Origin: Toxotes chatareus | Taxonomy: Eukaryota > Chordata > Actinopteri > Toxotidae | DNA: 64,000 nucleotides | Direction of reading: 5' to 3' | Assembly (NCBI GenBank): GCA_016801885.1 | Contig: JAFBJY010000101.1 | Location: 1-64,000 of the forward strand | Shown here: piece by piece, positions 27,641 through 40,689 of the stretch | Layout of the letters: every line of letters starts with the position of its first letter | Numbering within the stretch: position 1 is the first letter of the stretch | Notes under the pieces: generated by a model | What the model was told of the DNA's origin: nothing | The model's input: only the letters and a program-made list of their open reading frames with translations | Databases searched by the model: none | Translations under genes and position numbers: made by a program

Positions 27641-29844
27641 AGATTCATGATTTGTTTGACTCTCTCACTTCTCTTCCTCCATTGTCTCTCATCCTAAAGG
27701 TGTAACTGTTTTTCTGGCCCAGCAGGAAGTCATTTTAAGTAACCAATACTAACCACTGACCCTCCTCCTCCACTGTTGATTGAATGAAACTCAGTGAGAG
27801 TGGGTGGTGTTGTAAATGAGTTTAACTTATTGAACCATGAAGTGAGGAAATGGACAAAAACTTTAAATCCTGTTTATCTTTCTGCTTCATATCACTGGAG
27901 ACCTTTTGGTTTGGATTGGTGTTGGGGCTGAAGTGTTCTTGATGAGGGCAGTTGTACATTTTTGCCACTGAGCCACTGTCAGGCCGTCTAATTAGAGATA
28001 CAATGAAATGTAATGTTAAAGGCATAGAGTGATTTTATGTACAGACAGACTGCAGCACTCAGGCCACGTTAAAAACCTTGTTACCAAAGAGTCTCCTGCT
28101 TTAGTTTGATCCTCCACTGGGCTCTCACCTTGGAAAACTGCCAACTTTTCAGTGTGATGAGAAATTCTCTGAACATGTTCAGGAAACATGCTGCTTTTTT
28201 CTCTGATGCTTTTCTCTTATTTTATAGTCTAATATAATCTGCATCATATGAAACCTGCTGTAAAACAAAAGTCTGTGTGCTTTTCTCTTTTCAGTAGATT
28301 AGATCCATAATTAACATCAACATACACAGATCACATGAAATCATTTTCTCTGTGTCTGTGCATTGTACAGTGAACTTCTCCTCCATCAGGACAAGCCAGG
28401 GACACATATGTCCACAGTCACCTCTCACCCATCAATAGATCATGCTAATGTTTGTGTAGCTTTTTTAGCTGGAGTGGCAGAAGACACTGCTGTGGAGAAA
28501 GAGTTTGAAGAAAGTATTTGCTCAGGGTTTTGGTTTCATGGACACTGTGAATTAGAATTCATTTCTCAGTTTGGTGCTCATGCTGATTCCCTGAAGGTTT
28601 GGCTGCCATTTGTTCTGTAAGCCTGGTACAGTTTGTATTCATACATGTGCAATTTCTGTGCTATAGAAAACATTTTGATTTGTTGTCTTATTATGGCAAA
28701 ACAGAAGTTTCATTATTTTAATCAGATTTGTTGCCATAATTTATTTCTGTTGATTTAAAGCTGCTGTATATTATATATTATTTTCTTGAAGTGTGTGTGA
28801 GGTGAAGCTGATTCATCCATGTTGAGTCTGAGTCTGTGTCTGACCACATGTTATAAAACTGACTCTCTCTCTGCCTGTGTCCCTCAGTGACTCAGTCTTC
28901 AGTACTCAGTTCAGGAGAATCCACTCTCCAGTGAAAACACACTGTTGTGTTACTGTTCTGAAATGTAATGTAATGCAATGTTCCTCTATTGATCAGTTGA
29001 TGAGTCAGTTCTTTGGCATGATTGAGTTCAGCCTTAGAAAGGTTTAAGAAATTCAGTTTAAAGTCTTCAGTGTGTTTCAGGTGTGGGTGACTGATGCACA
29101 GCTGTAATAACCTCTTGGACACAGTAGACAAAGCTTCTGTATGGCTCTAATACTTTGTGAGAAATGCCTCCATCAGTCTAATGGCTCTGTCTGTGTCTGA
29201 TGTCTGTGGAGTCTGAACTGTGAAATGAATACACTGCCTGTAATAACTCGACTACCAGCCTGAGTTCAGATCACTGACAATTTTCTCACTCTAGCTGTCG
29301 TTTTATAAACATTGAAAATAAATTGTGTTCTCATCCATTACTAAAGTCTTCCAGACTCAAAGATGAAGATCAGGATCTGATGAGAATTTATTCTGTTGAA
29401 AATCAGCATCATTTTCCAGCATGTTTCAGTGTAATAGGAAGGTCAGGCTGAGTTAGAAACAGCTGCATGGCTGTAGACTACGAGCTGATTAGATATTGTA
29501 TGGACCAGTTTTCCTTTAAAGACTTAAACATTTATACCACACTAATTTGCACTGGAGACTGTTTCTATCACAAATGGATGTGAGCTGCTGTCATCATGTC
29601 ATCATGTCTGTTGTGTGATTGATGTGGAAATTTGAAACTGGAGCAGAAAGTTTACAGAGTCTGATGCAAATAACTGATTCAAATGTTTCAGTGCAGGAGA
29701 TGAAGACGTCGTGTTGCTGTTGAAAAAGTAAAAACAAAAACAAAATAGTGATAAATTTTACAGTGAACAAAGGTGAATTGTGTGAGAGCTGATAACAAAT
29801 GTTTTGATGATGCAGTAAAGCACAAGTCAATGAAACATTCGATT
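27641..29844. other. Host spacer without recognisable gene
   Basis: AT-rich. One 85-codon frame (28363-28620) follows an acceptor-like TTGTACAG but shows no family resemblance and no donor before its stop. Confidence 0.5.
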
Positions 29845-30024
29845 TCTTTTCTGTTTTCTTTCAGGTGAGTGCTGCCAATGACCTTCAGAAGAAAAAAGAA
29901 CAAGGGAAACAGATTCAGCCAAAGATCCTCGACTATGTTCAGCAGCATTTAGTGGGTTTGTTATTCTTTGTTTCTACAATGATGAGAGAAGTGTATCCAG
30001 AGGGCTGCTGCTCAGATGATAATG
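29845..30024 (+). other. Candidate splice site of recursive type with possible exon
   Basis: A pyrimidine tract (TTTCTTTTCTGTTTTCTTTCAG, 29843-29864) is followed immediately by GTGAGT at 29865. It is therefore at once a strong acceptor and a strong donor. If spliced as an exon, 29865-30024 is open for 53 codons (LQKKKEQGKQIQPKIL, YVQQHLVG) and ends at AATG|GTAGGA. This is the layout of vertebrate recursive splice sites with an RS-exon. No gene is identified around it. Confidence 0.3.
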
Positions 30025-30029
30025 GTAGG

Positions 30030-33000
30030 ACACAGACTTTCTTTACAGAAACATTTCCTCTGTTGTTCCACACAAACATGGAAGAGAATCCTAACAGGAA
30101 GAACCAGCAGCTGTCTGTACTGTCTGCAACAAGATCCTTTCTAAAGAAATTCTAATGGAAATGATGGAGCATAAAATCCACAGTCCCTGTCCTGTGGAAA
30201 AGTTGACTTCCAGAGTTGAAAAGAAGCAAACATGAGGCTTCAACAGTCTGAGTAGATCAAGTTTCTATCTTCCAGGTATTTTTAGTCCAAAATTCTCCTC
30301 TTTGTGTTTCTACACCTAATGTTTCCTTGTAAAGCTGTGGTGGAGAGATGGCAAAATGACCTCAGGGAAAACAAATGATTCTAACTGTAAAAATATAAAT
30401 AGAGAAACACATGCATTTTTCCCCCCTTTTTTTTTATGTCGACCACCAACATAGTTCTCAGTTACACAGTGTAAAATACAACCTTAAAAATGTAATTATG
30501 TATTTTTTTTGTCATTTAGCTGCTGACAGTTTTTCCAGCTTCTCTCTAATGACTCATGTATTCCCTCACAGATTCCCTTACCTGAGGCAGGTGTGTAAAT
30601 TGTATTGACTCAGCTTGATATTTACCAAAGCTAGTTGGTTGACTGCCTTGCTTCAGGGCTCAACCACAGACCACTCTATAAATTCACAGCAAAATGAAGG
30701 ATTTCAAGAAAGGTGAGCCAACTCCAGTACTAGAGTTAATGCCCAGTGCTGGAGGTGCTAGTCCTCTGACTGACTGTGTGACTCAGTCATTGTTCTGTAG
30801 CTCTGACATTATCTGTGTAGTCATGTTGTACAGTCTGCTTACTGGTCAGATGGACTGAATCTGTGTTTAACATCACAACATTGACCTCAGCTTTGTGTCC
30901 GTTCATTCTTCCAGTCTGAATTCAGGTGAGACCAGAGACGCTCTGTCAGTGGACTGTGTCAGTCCTGACTGGACTTTCACAGGGTGCTCATGTCCTCTGT
31001 CCTCTGTCCTCTGCCTTGGCTCTTTACAGTCAGAACAGACTAAACTCTGGTAGATAACACACTGCAGAGTCAGCTCCACACTGCTAAACAACACCTGTGT
31101 GTATTTGTGTACATATATATATATATTCTCTCTGTTTTTGTGACCCTTTCACCAGCTGATTCTTTTAGCTGGTCTATGTTTTCATGTTTCTTTAGAGAAA
31201 AAAGCATGAAAACATATATTGTGATAGTCCAGACTTTCATGTCATTAACAGAAACTGACAAGTAGCTCCATTTTTATTAAGCATTTCAGCAGCACTTCAT
31301 AAAATCTGGACAGAGTCCTCCAGAATATCATGCCTGTCCGTTAACTGGGACCTTTCAAAACAAAGAGTAGCTTCATCTCTGGCAGCAGTTTCACAGTGTC
31401 CAGACATCAGACCTCTATAAGTGTAAAGAGAGAAAAGTCAGGGAACAGACTCCAGGAAACTAAGATGCCCTGTGGCCCATTCAAACTTTTGGAGACTCTT
31501 TCTCACAGAAGTGAGCCATTTATTCACTTTTCACCTGATGTGCTAAGAATTTAGCATCTGTTAACTTTTCCATTCAACCTCTTGTTGAAGGTTGTTATTT
31601 TAATCCATCTCTAAACCTAACCAAGTAGTTTTTATTTCTAAACCAAACCAAACCATGTCTATTCAACATTAACCATGTGTTGATTATTATTACCATGATG
31701 AGGAAGGTCTTGTATGAAGCAGGTTGTTTTGAAGTTGAGTTCTAACAATCTGTAAGTCCGTAAACACTGATGTGAGCTGTGCTGAAGGACGTCTGTGGAG
31801 CTCTATCATATGTTACTGTTATGGAAAAATGAGTGGAGTAGAAAGATCTCAGTGTTTATGGACTGAATTCATCTGATATGATTGTCAGCTGTTAATATGA
31901 ATCATTTCTTAAAGTCACAGCAGAGCTGTGCAGAGGCTGAACTGGGCTGTGTCTCTTTGTCACAGTGAGGTATAAAGGTGCTCTCATGAGTGTTTGTCTG
32001 CTGACTGCTGGTAGAAATGAGTGTAAAGTGTCTTTCTGTCTCCTGTCAGTCCATAACATGTCCGGCTCACCTTCACAGGTTCTCCCAGAAACACGAGGAA
32101 GGAGGGAGAGACTGTCGGCTCCTAACATGACTTTGTACCACGCTCTCCACTAAAAAGATGGTGAAGAGACAAGTTTCTGTGCTGTATTTTTTCATCCTAT
32201 TGTTAAAGTGATAAAAGCAAATTTAAAATAGATAATTAACCAAATGTGATTCAGGCCCATTTTCAATCTATACTGACTGATTAACAAAATGCTGATTTTA
32301 TCTATTTAAAATTAAATCTACAACAGTGAAGTCTGCAAAAACTGAAGGGGTCTGAATACTTCCTGTAGCCACTGTATGTCACTCACCTTAAGAGCAGTGT
32401 TTCATCTGCTGCTTCCTCTTCACATCCCACTGGCTGAAGCTCACAGCTGTTTAATGTCAGTGTAACTGAATCACTTCATTTAACCAGTGGAGAGTTTGTC
32501 AGGCAGCTACACTGAACCAGACATAAAGTCTAGTTTACTGAGTCCTGTTCATGGCCAGAAATCTGATTTCCAGCTTCACGACAAATCTGTGTCACCAAGA
32601 GATTTCACACTTCTTAAAATCCTCCACTGACTCCACAAGATATCAGTGTAATGTGAATTTAGGTGAAGCACACACACACACACACAAATACAATTAAATT
32701 TGAGTCACAGAACAAATCTAATTTCCGTTCTACTGAATCCTAAGGATGTGTGATGTGTTTCTTTGGTGAATTACCATAGAAATAACTGCCACTGCTTATC
32801 AAGCTTTATTTAAGAGGCCAGAACAGAGAGAGGGGGTGTGTGAGAGAGAACAACTTCTGCTTACTTTGGAAAGTGTCACTAAAATCTACAGTTTCTTATC
32901 TAAATGGATTAATACTTTTCTTCTTCTTTTTTTCTGTTAAAGGTTTATGTCATTGTGTAGCTGTTGATTTAAAAAGTACAGGTGTTTCACCTGCTTGAAA

Positions 33001-33185
33001 TTAAATTAAATTAAATTCCTTTGATTCAATGTTGTACAACAACATAACATTGAACCAAAGGGAATTTATTTTCTTTTTGACACTCGCTAACAGAAAAAAA
33101 GTCCATTTGATGACAAAGTTAAACAGATCTCAATAATGTGCTCTGAATTCATTATTAATATAAAACAGAAAACTCTTCTATAAGT
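30030..33185. other. Host spacer without recognisable gene
   Basis: AT-rich sequence with a short (TA)n at 31111-31124 and a CA repeat at 32670-32684. Nothing coding can be supported. Confidence 0.55.
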
Positions 33186-33189
33186 TTCA

Positions 33190-35450
33190 GTTAAGACAGG
33201 TAGTCGATTGACAGTACTACGATTATTTCATCCATGATTACTTTAATGTAACATGTTAGTCTCAGTAGTGCATGCCTCTGATGTGTACACTAGTATCAGT
33301 TGCTATAAAGTATAGATTATCACTAAGCATTCTGCTGTACAGACCAACCATGTAGTATCTCATAGTTGTCTTACACATCAAGTAGTTTGTGTGGCATGCA
33401 GTTGTTTAGCATGAATGTCTAGTAACGTATACGGTCTGATCATTTCTGAAACTTCTAGATCAGGCACTGACAATTCTCCCAAACTACTACTTCTGCTCAT
33501 CATCAATTTACTCAGTGACCTTCATTCACGTAATCAGATTAAGAACAGTGTTCATGTTTTCGAATGTTAAACAAGACATGCCAGAATGTTAAAGATTTAG
33601 CCTGATTAACATTATACGTTCCATTTAAGATGTCTCACGTAGATGTTGTCAATCATCTTTATACATAAAGCAACATAGATGTTGTCTCAGAGTTACAGAA
33701 CATCTGAGATTACCATGCACTATGACTGTACCTTGGGATCATGACACTATGCAAACAGTATAATGGTCTGCAAAGTCCTTAGTAGCTCAGATACTTCCAG
33801 TTCACAGCCTGGATGTATGTGTCTAAGAGACATACTATCATAAGCGTAAGTCATGTTCAAGTCAACGAGGTTTTGTAGCATTGGAACATTTTAAATGATC
33901 ATCTGATGTCAGACTAAGATGTACGAACTGCATATAGTATGCAGCAACTAGTTCAAATACATGTCCAGTCTACAGTCTCCTAGGCTAAACCAGACTGCTA
34001 CATGAGTCCTGAGTTCAGAGTGATACGATACCAGAGACCATTAGAATTGATCACAGCATGACGACTTAACCAGTCAAATGTCAAGCAGAATGGCAGACAT
34101 GCTTGTAGAATCGCACCTGTACTGCGACTACTTATTTAAATTCATCTCAACTTGAGTCAGATAGCCCATTGACCATCAATGCAGCTCACAGCGCATGGTC
34201 CAAGCTAGAATCAAAAACTGTGACCAAGCGATTGAGCAGACCTACCTTATAAGAGAGACTGGGAAGCATGGACAGATGTCAAGCCAATAACATAAACTGT
34301 GACAGCTCATGACTCTTTGATTCCATACAGTTATCCACTTCAGTTAATACATAGCTAGCTCTTAATATTTGCTAAATTTTGTATCAAGAACTTGTCATTG
34401 CTATTCACTGTTCAGAATGGTCATATGAGTCTAGTAAAAATGGATAATGAAGTCTGTCGGTGCATAACTCATAACATGGCGTGATTTGTACATATGTAGG
34501 ACGACGAGAAGCTTTAATACTATTACCAACTGATTATGCATCAATCTGAATGACAGTTAAATGCACCTTTATGCAGTGATTATGTTATCCATTAACCATT
34601 TTAAGAACATGTAATTAGTCCAGAGTCGATTGTATCAAAATGTTAGGAATAATGTCTCATGATAACCAAAGTAGTCTCACTTGACATTCGACCAACTATC
34701 AGCAGTAGTTTTAAATACATATAAACACTTTTGAATCAACTAGTCAATTGTCTGCATAGACAGCAATGTGACTTCACTCAGACTACTGCAGCTCAAAAAG
34801 TTCAAGGAAAGTGAATAAGTGCTTAGACATTCGCATATTGTAAGACCACATGACCATGGTCTAAGAAGGAGCTAGTGCTTTCCTACTGCAGTATTAGAAA
34901 GCTTTACTGTATGGAATAGCTATCGTCTGATGTAACATTGACACATTATGTATGTATGTAGATGACCAAACTACATCAAATGGGATACTGCTGTACCAGG
35001 TTCAATCACTATTTACGTTCGTACTGTGGAGTAATAGTTGATCTTCATCCAAAACACTCTTACGGCACTTTGGTTTCATAACAGACTTGGCGATCACAAA
35101 CCACCTTAGCTTCAAGGTATCTGATGTACACCATCAGACTGTAGCAGTTACATGTTCCCGAATACGTTACCACATCAATTAGCAGATTTCATGAATTAAT
35201 TAAGCCTTTCTCTTTCTGCATATGCTCTGCAGTAATACTCAAGATACGGTTGTGCATCATGAATTGGCCTTGATCAGCAGCTAGTTTACCAGTTCAGCTC
35301 TCGTTGTTCAGGAGCACTTGGTAGCTGTTCTCTGTGCGTGTTAGCAGAAAGATAGTAAAAAATGCAATCTTCAGTACATGTCAGAAATGACTCTTTAACT
35401 CAGACGAATCGGAATGCTAATGTTAGTCCTTGAAACCCTCCTCCGAATAT
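33190..35450. other. Sequence of unusual texture, no features
   Basis: Runs of five or more identical bases almost disappear, and no frame above 60 codons, repeat unit or low-complexity tract is visible. The neighbours on both sides are rich in homopolymers. Possibly an error-rich consensus of a collapsed repeat. I can assign nothing. Confidence 0.4.
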
Positions 35451-36490
35451 GCAAGAGCGCTTTACGTTTCTGTTAGCTGGTGTTAAAGGATTGATGCTTT
35501 TAAAATTTTTATCAGCAGGTCAATTAACATCGTAATTAAAATGAACACTTAGATGTCCATTTCCCAATGTTTATAAATAATCTGGCTGTTTAATGGCCCG
35601 TTTAAATCCCTTAAACTGATGTGAAAACCTAAGTCATAGCAAAAGGGTCCATAAAATTTTATGAATTTCGCCAGCTTCAAAACCAACCAGGGAACGGCTA
35701 TTAAACACGTCTTGTTTCTACGTACAACTGTTTAATTTACTAATTACTATGATTGAGTATCAAAACCCTAGCTCAAATCAACTAAATTTTGAAAAACCCA
35801 ACATCAGCAAAAGTTAACCTCCCAAATCGTGGTCCACCTACTCTCTAAATATGAACGTTTTATGAGATGCTACTTGAGGAATTTAGTGATTGTCTTCATT
35901 GAATTGACTAGTTTAAGTATACTCCATTTCCCGCTTTCAATCTGTCAAGTAAATTTATGACTATTTAAACTTTTAAACCTTTCCCCAGAGTAGCGAAATC
36001 CACCCCAATGTTATTATCTCCTTCAGTTTTGAAGAATTCCCCAACCAATTTATTTTTTGCTCATTACTTGAGCTTTCCCCCCTTCCCATTTATAACTTTG
36101 TTTTCCCCTAAACTTCTGTTTTAAACAAATTTATTTTAAGCAGGGTTATTAATTTCCCAAAATTTTTCTATTCTTAAATAAAAACCAAGGGCTTAAAATT
36201 AGACATTTTTGTTAAATTTTACAATATTGTAATCCTTTATTTCCCTGCAGTCTTGGAGAAAGGGCAATTCCAAGGACCTTGAAATTATTATAACTTTGAC
36301 CCGTGGAAAAAAGTTTAAGGGTTTTCCCATTAAACGAATATCATTTCTAAACTTTTCCCACCGAAAAAAGGTAAAAAAACATTTTTAGTAAACTGCTTCA
36401 AGTTTCCCAATCAAGTTCTTAATCTCAGTAAGAAAGATAGGTTAATTTAATCTGGCGAAAAGGCACTTAATAAAATTTTCTTTAATTAAT
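35450..36490. other. Transition into low-quality sequence
   Basis: Homopolymer runs (AAAA, TTTT, CCCC) become frequent and word structure is lost. No feature can be supported. Confidence 0.5.
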
Positions 36491-36499
36491 CTGGGTTTA

Positions 36500-38150
36500 A
36501 AAAAAAAATCTGGTCTATCATGGAGAAGCTCATCCTGACCATCCTCAGCAACATTATCACAGTGTGCCAGCACTGGAACCTCACTATCTTCCTCCTACAA
36601 AATGCATTAACCCATGCATCATTAAATTTACATCTTCAATGTGCAATATTATTCACCTTCAACTGCAACGCTTGCTTCAATATGCATAGTATCAACAAAC
36701 TGATACTCATAGTGGCCTTTGTATGTCAGCACTAATTTAACACGCGTCAAAGACCTTCCATGTTAGAACGAGGCAGATTGGTTGCTCAATGTTGGCAGGA
36801 ACACAGGTCACTGCTCCATTTTTGCTCCACCTTAGGCAATGCCACCATCTTCATAAAAGGAATATGTAATGCAACCAAATGTTGTTTAAACTATTCAACA
36901 TGCCAGTTCAGTTGGAATAGGAGGAACCATCAATTGTTCCTCACATATTCACCTTTACTTAATTTTAGAATGGCATATGATAAATCCATAGCTGACCTCT
37001 GGGTGAACTAATCCACTGACATGGCAATATGCAGTCATGATTACATGTGTGCAGGTTGGTCATTAATACACTGCTCTGCACTTACACATATTCCTCTTTA
37101 CTATTATACTGTTCTCTTACAAATGTAAAAACCTGGTGCCTGAACAACAACCTGTGAAAAACATAACATATAAAATCAGTACCATCTTTTAACTTTGTCT
37201 AAAAACTGTACCCATAACTACATTAAACTGTTTCTGACAGTTTTTTATTCTCCTGTCTCTTTTAATTTCACAGCAACCACAACACGCCGCTCTACATTTG
37301 TGTATTGCCAATGCTACTTCCCTAATGCTGGTGGCTTTTGACTTTCTGTTGATGCACATTATTTAATATGTGCCTCGCCTCTACTTTTAGCTTTAACACT
37401 ATCCCTATGCGCTTTGGTTACTAAATGGCTTCCCTAACACTGAAGGCTTTCACATAGGCTCTATGCACCTTGTTTCAACCTATAGTTCTTACCACTGAAA
37501 TCTTTTAACTTCTGTCTGCTTATAAACTATTTAGCATATATTTAACTTTTTCAGATTCTGTCTCTGCTGCCTGTGTGGCACATTTGACTTGTATGTTGTT
37601 ACTTGTTGCAAATAACTTCTTCTTTTTTCAAATATTTCAGATAGGTTGTGGTTGGTTGCTCACCCATGCAAGTCCTTCTTTGTTTTCCTGTCGGAAAAAT
37701 CCGTCTGACAGCAAGCTAAAACGGTACACATATTCTTAATATAGCGCACATTTAAAGTGACCTTGATTTTATTAGGTTTGCCTCTTTGTAGGTTGCTAAA
37801 ATATGCGTTGCTGCTAACCGCCGTCTACTGTGTGATACCTTGACTAATGTTATGTATAAGTACCTCAACCATAGCCCTGTTAAAAAAATACTTAACAAAG
37901 GTATGAATAAGGGAGTGAACTCGCAGTAGACGCAACAAATTACCGTGTTTGCAATGATTTAGCTACACAGCAAAGAAAAATTAAATAAATGTAAGCTTTC
38001 ATTCAGAACTTACCTTTCTTTGTGCAACTTCAGATGTCGAACGAAGTTCGAAGTTGTTGCGTCTCCATCTGTAATCTTCGAGCCACACGTTTTTTATTGA
38101 CCACCTCGTAGTTTTTATACCCGAACGAAACTATCTTTGGTATCATTTTT
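36500..38150. other. AT-rich DNA, possibly transposon derived, no gene assigned
   Basis: Two small frames at 36520-36735 and 36760-37011 contain no recognisable domain. 38020-38060 has CAGATGTCGAACGAAGTTCG, next to the hAT-like end at 38340-38537, so part of this stretch may be the body of that element. Confidence 0.35.
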
Positions 38151-38339
38151 TCCAGCTAGCGCGCTGTTTGACAGTCCGCCTTCATTGGTTGTCCTGCAAT
38201 TTGATTGATGGATGCTGTCGGATCAAAACAACGTTGATCTAATTTGATTGGATGTTGTGCCGACAGCACATACACACACAGACGCACACATACAAAGAAA
38301 GATACAGAGCGTTCCTTAATAACATCCTTTTTAATCTTT

Positions 38340-38537
38340 GGGTTTTTGAGGAAAGTAGCAAGTCTTGTCGAGTCAAAAGGCTCAAGTCCAAGTGAAGTCA
38401 CAAGTCATTGATGTTAAAGTCCAAGTCGAGTTGCAAGTCTCTTTACATTTTGTCAAGTCGAGTCTAAAGTCATCAAATTCATGATTCTCGAGTCTGACTC
38501 GAGTCCAAGTCATGTGACTCGAGTCCACACCTCTGAT
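38340..38537 (-). mobile_element. hAT-type transposon end rich in GACTCGAGTC
   Basis: On the minus strand it begins CAGAGGTGTGGACTCGAGTC, a hAT-like terminus. It continues with repeated CTTGGACTCGAG and AAGTC words, a signature of a common fish repeat. The partner end was not found. Confidence 0.6.
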
Positions 38538-38716
38538 AAGCTGAAATACTGATATCGTTGAAAAAACAAAATGACATACCACAGTAAAACTTACATTAAA
38601 TCCTGCTGCAGCCTGTACATTTCATGTAAAGACAATAAAAAAAAATAAAAATATGGATTATTAACACAATGGTGTTAATAATACTATCATAATAAAATTT
38701 GGTTTATATTCTAAAC

Positions 38717-38830
38717 CAGGAGTGGCTAACCTGGCCTCTTGAGCCGCATGTAGCTTTTTGCATGATTTCCTGCTGTGGCTCTTACGCTCATATCGTAAGT
38801 TTGTTATTGTGTTTTAATCTATGCAGTTCA
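38717..38830 (+). mobile_element. hAT-like terminus
   Basis: CAGGAGTGGCTAACCTGG followed by GAGCCGCATGTAGCTTTTTG resembles hAT (Charlie-like) ends with a GAGCCGCATG core. Only one end is seen and no transposase remains. Confidence 0.4.
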
Positions 38831-40214
38831 TTCGCTTAAGTTCAACATGGTATTTTTGTCAAATGCGAGATGTAAAGAGATAAAATACCTTAAAAGTTTC
38901 CTAGGCAAGACTGTTTAAGTAAACAATTTCGTCAACTCTACTTAAAAATGGTGAGGAAAAATGCAGCAAAACCAAAAACTAAGATGAAGCCCACAGGATG
39001 TTTTAACAGAGTGAGAGTTTATATATTTTGTTAACGTAAGATAAGCTATTCTGGTTTATATGTCATGCCATTAAGTACATTTCTAAAGCCTAAAGCCTAA
39101 ATCTTCAGCGCCACTTCAACCTTACTCCATGCTAATATCGACCAGGAATTTCCAAAAGGGCTAGAACTTCACAAACACCAACTTGGTCACTTTGAAAAGT
39201 CAGGCAGTAATTTCATAAAGCACTCACAGGACCATAATGTTTAATCATGTCAACACCAGCTTGGAACAGTTAGAACCTACAATAAGAACTAAACTATTAA
39301 ATTAAAAACATGGTGAAAGAAGCATGTCTATATGGGATTGCTGCAGTCCTGTTCTAACTGTACATGTCCAACATCACATTTATACATTGTGATTGTGCAT
39401 AACTTAATAACATGCCAATAAAAAATAATATAACTGATAAACATCATAGATAAATGATGTATAAATCCATGTCACTATGTTTTCATATAAAATACAGATA
39501 AACCTACTACATATTTAAAAATGGTCATAAACATCAGATATAAAAGTCAAACAACAGTTTCTTAGTGTGGAAAACATACAGGTGAGTTACAGGGACTTCA
39601 CACACCTAAAAGGTGGGTCTGACCAATTGTTCCCCTCCCTAATGTTGAAGGGCCTGTCTTTTATTCAAATGTACAAAAATGAGACTTGTTAATAAGTCAA
39701 TGCTACAAAGTTATGGTTGTAGGAGTACCTATTTTTGTTCATGAAGCACTTGTTTTGTAGTGCTTGATAACTTGTATTATTAAGCAACTTGTGCTATTTC
39801 AAATTGAGATACTATCCAACTGAGCAACCATTCTGCTAATGTGTAACACATCTGATTGTACAGTCATATTTGAATATGAATTCTTAAGCATGATTAACTC
39901 CAATTGAAATAGTGAACCCTGTGTTTAAGTGTATCTATATTGCCAAAGTATCTCCTACATGGTAAAAGCTGTAAACATGGATTTCAATTAACTTGTAAAA
40001 TATGTTGATGACATTTTACACTTTGAGTTTGTAAAAGGCAGTGAAAAGCTGAAATAATTGTAATAACTGTATGCATTTTTAGTGTTTTGAGATCCCAAAT
40101 ATCAACCACAGGAGCAGGACAGGAAAAAGAGAAAGAATGAGAGGATGTCACATCCAGCTCCTGAGTCATGTCCTCTGTTTTACCTTGAAAAATACTAACC
40201 CTTTGTCTTTTTTT
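38831..40214. other. AT-rich spacer, no gene seen
   Basis: Readable sequence, mostly AT-rich, without coding-like frames or repeats that I can name. Confidence 0.5.
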
Positions 40215-40680
40215 TTGTAGACTCACCTCCTGCCCTCCTGTCTTCCACTCAGTGATTACCTGGGGCCCTGCTCCCCAATGTGCTACACCTGTGTCTCATT
40301 GTTTCCCGCGGCCCAGTGTATTTAAGTCCTGCCCTCTCCTTTGTTCTCTCTGCCAGTCGGCTCTTGTTCAGCTGTTGCGTTCCAGCATTCATTCCTTGTG
40401 TTTCTCCCTGTGTGTTTTGGATTGGTTAATTTTCTTATATAGTTTTCTCCCTTTGCCTCTGGATTTTGATACTTCTGCCTGTGTTTGGACTGCCTCTCTG
40501 TGTGCTGACCCTGTTTGGATTAAGACATCAATGTCATTCCTGTGTGCTCGAAATCGTGTATTTGAGTCCTCATCAAACCCCTCACCTTCGTGTCAGAGGG
40601 ACAGGGAAGCAGCATGCTACAACATACCATCTTTATGCTCTCACATTCTCTACCTCTGACCAAACTCTGCATTTTCAGTA
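40215..40680 (+). mobile_element. LTR- or leader-like fragment of a fish retroelement
   Basis: CACCTGTGTCTCATTG, then GTGTATTTAAGTCCTG (TATA-like) and CTCTGCCAGTCGGCTC, then pyrimidine-rich text with TGCCTGTGTTTGGACTGCC and GAGTCCTCATCAAACCC. I associate this order with the 5' end of fish LTR elements. No gag or pol follows. Confidence 0.45.
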
Positions 40681-40689
40681 GAAACTAAA

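Noticed and set aside
28363..28620. 85-codon frame after an acceptor-like TTGTACAG
   Set aside because: No donor, no recognisable domain, and the phase does not fit the other exon candidates.
36520..37011. Two frames with N-glycosylation-like NAT and NYS sites as a retroviral envelope
   Set aside because: No furin site, fusion peptide, transmembrane segment or neighbouring gag/pol; the resemblance is superficial.
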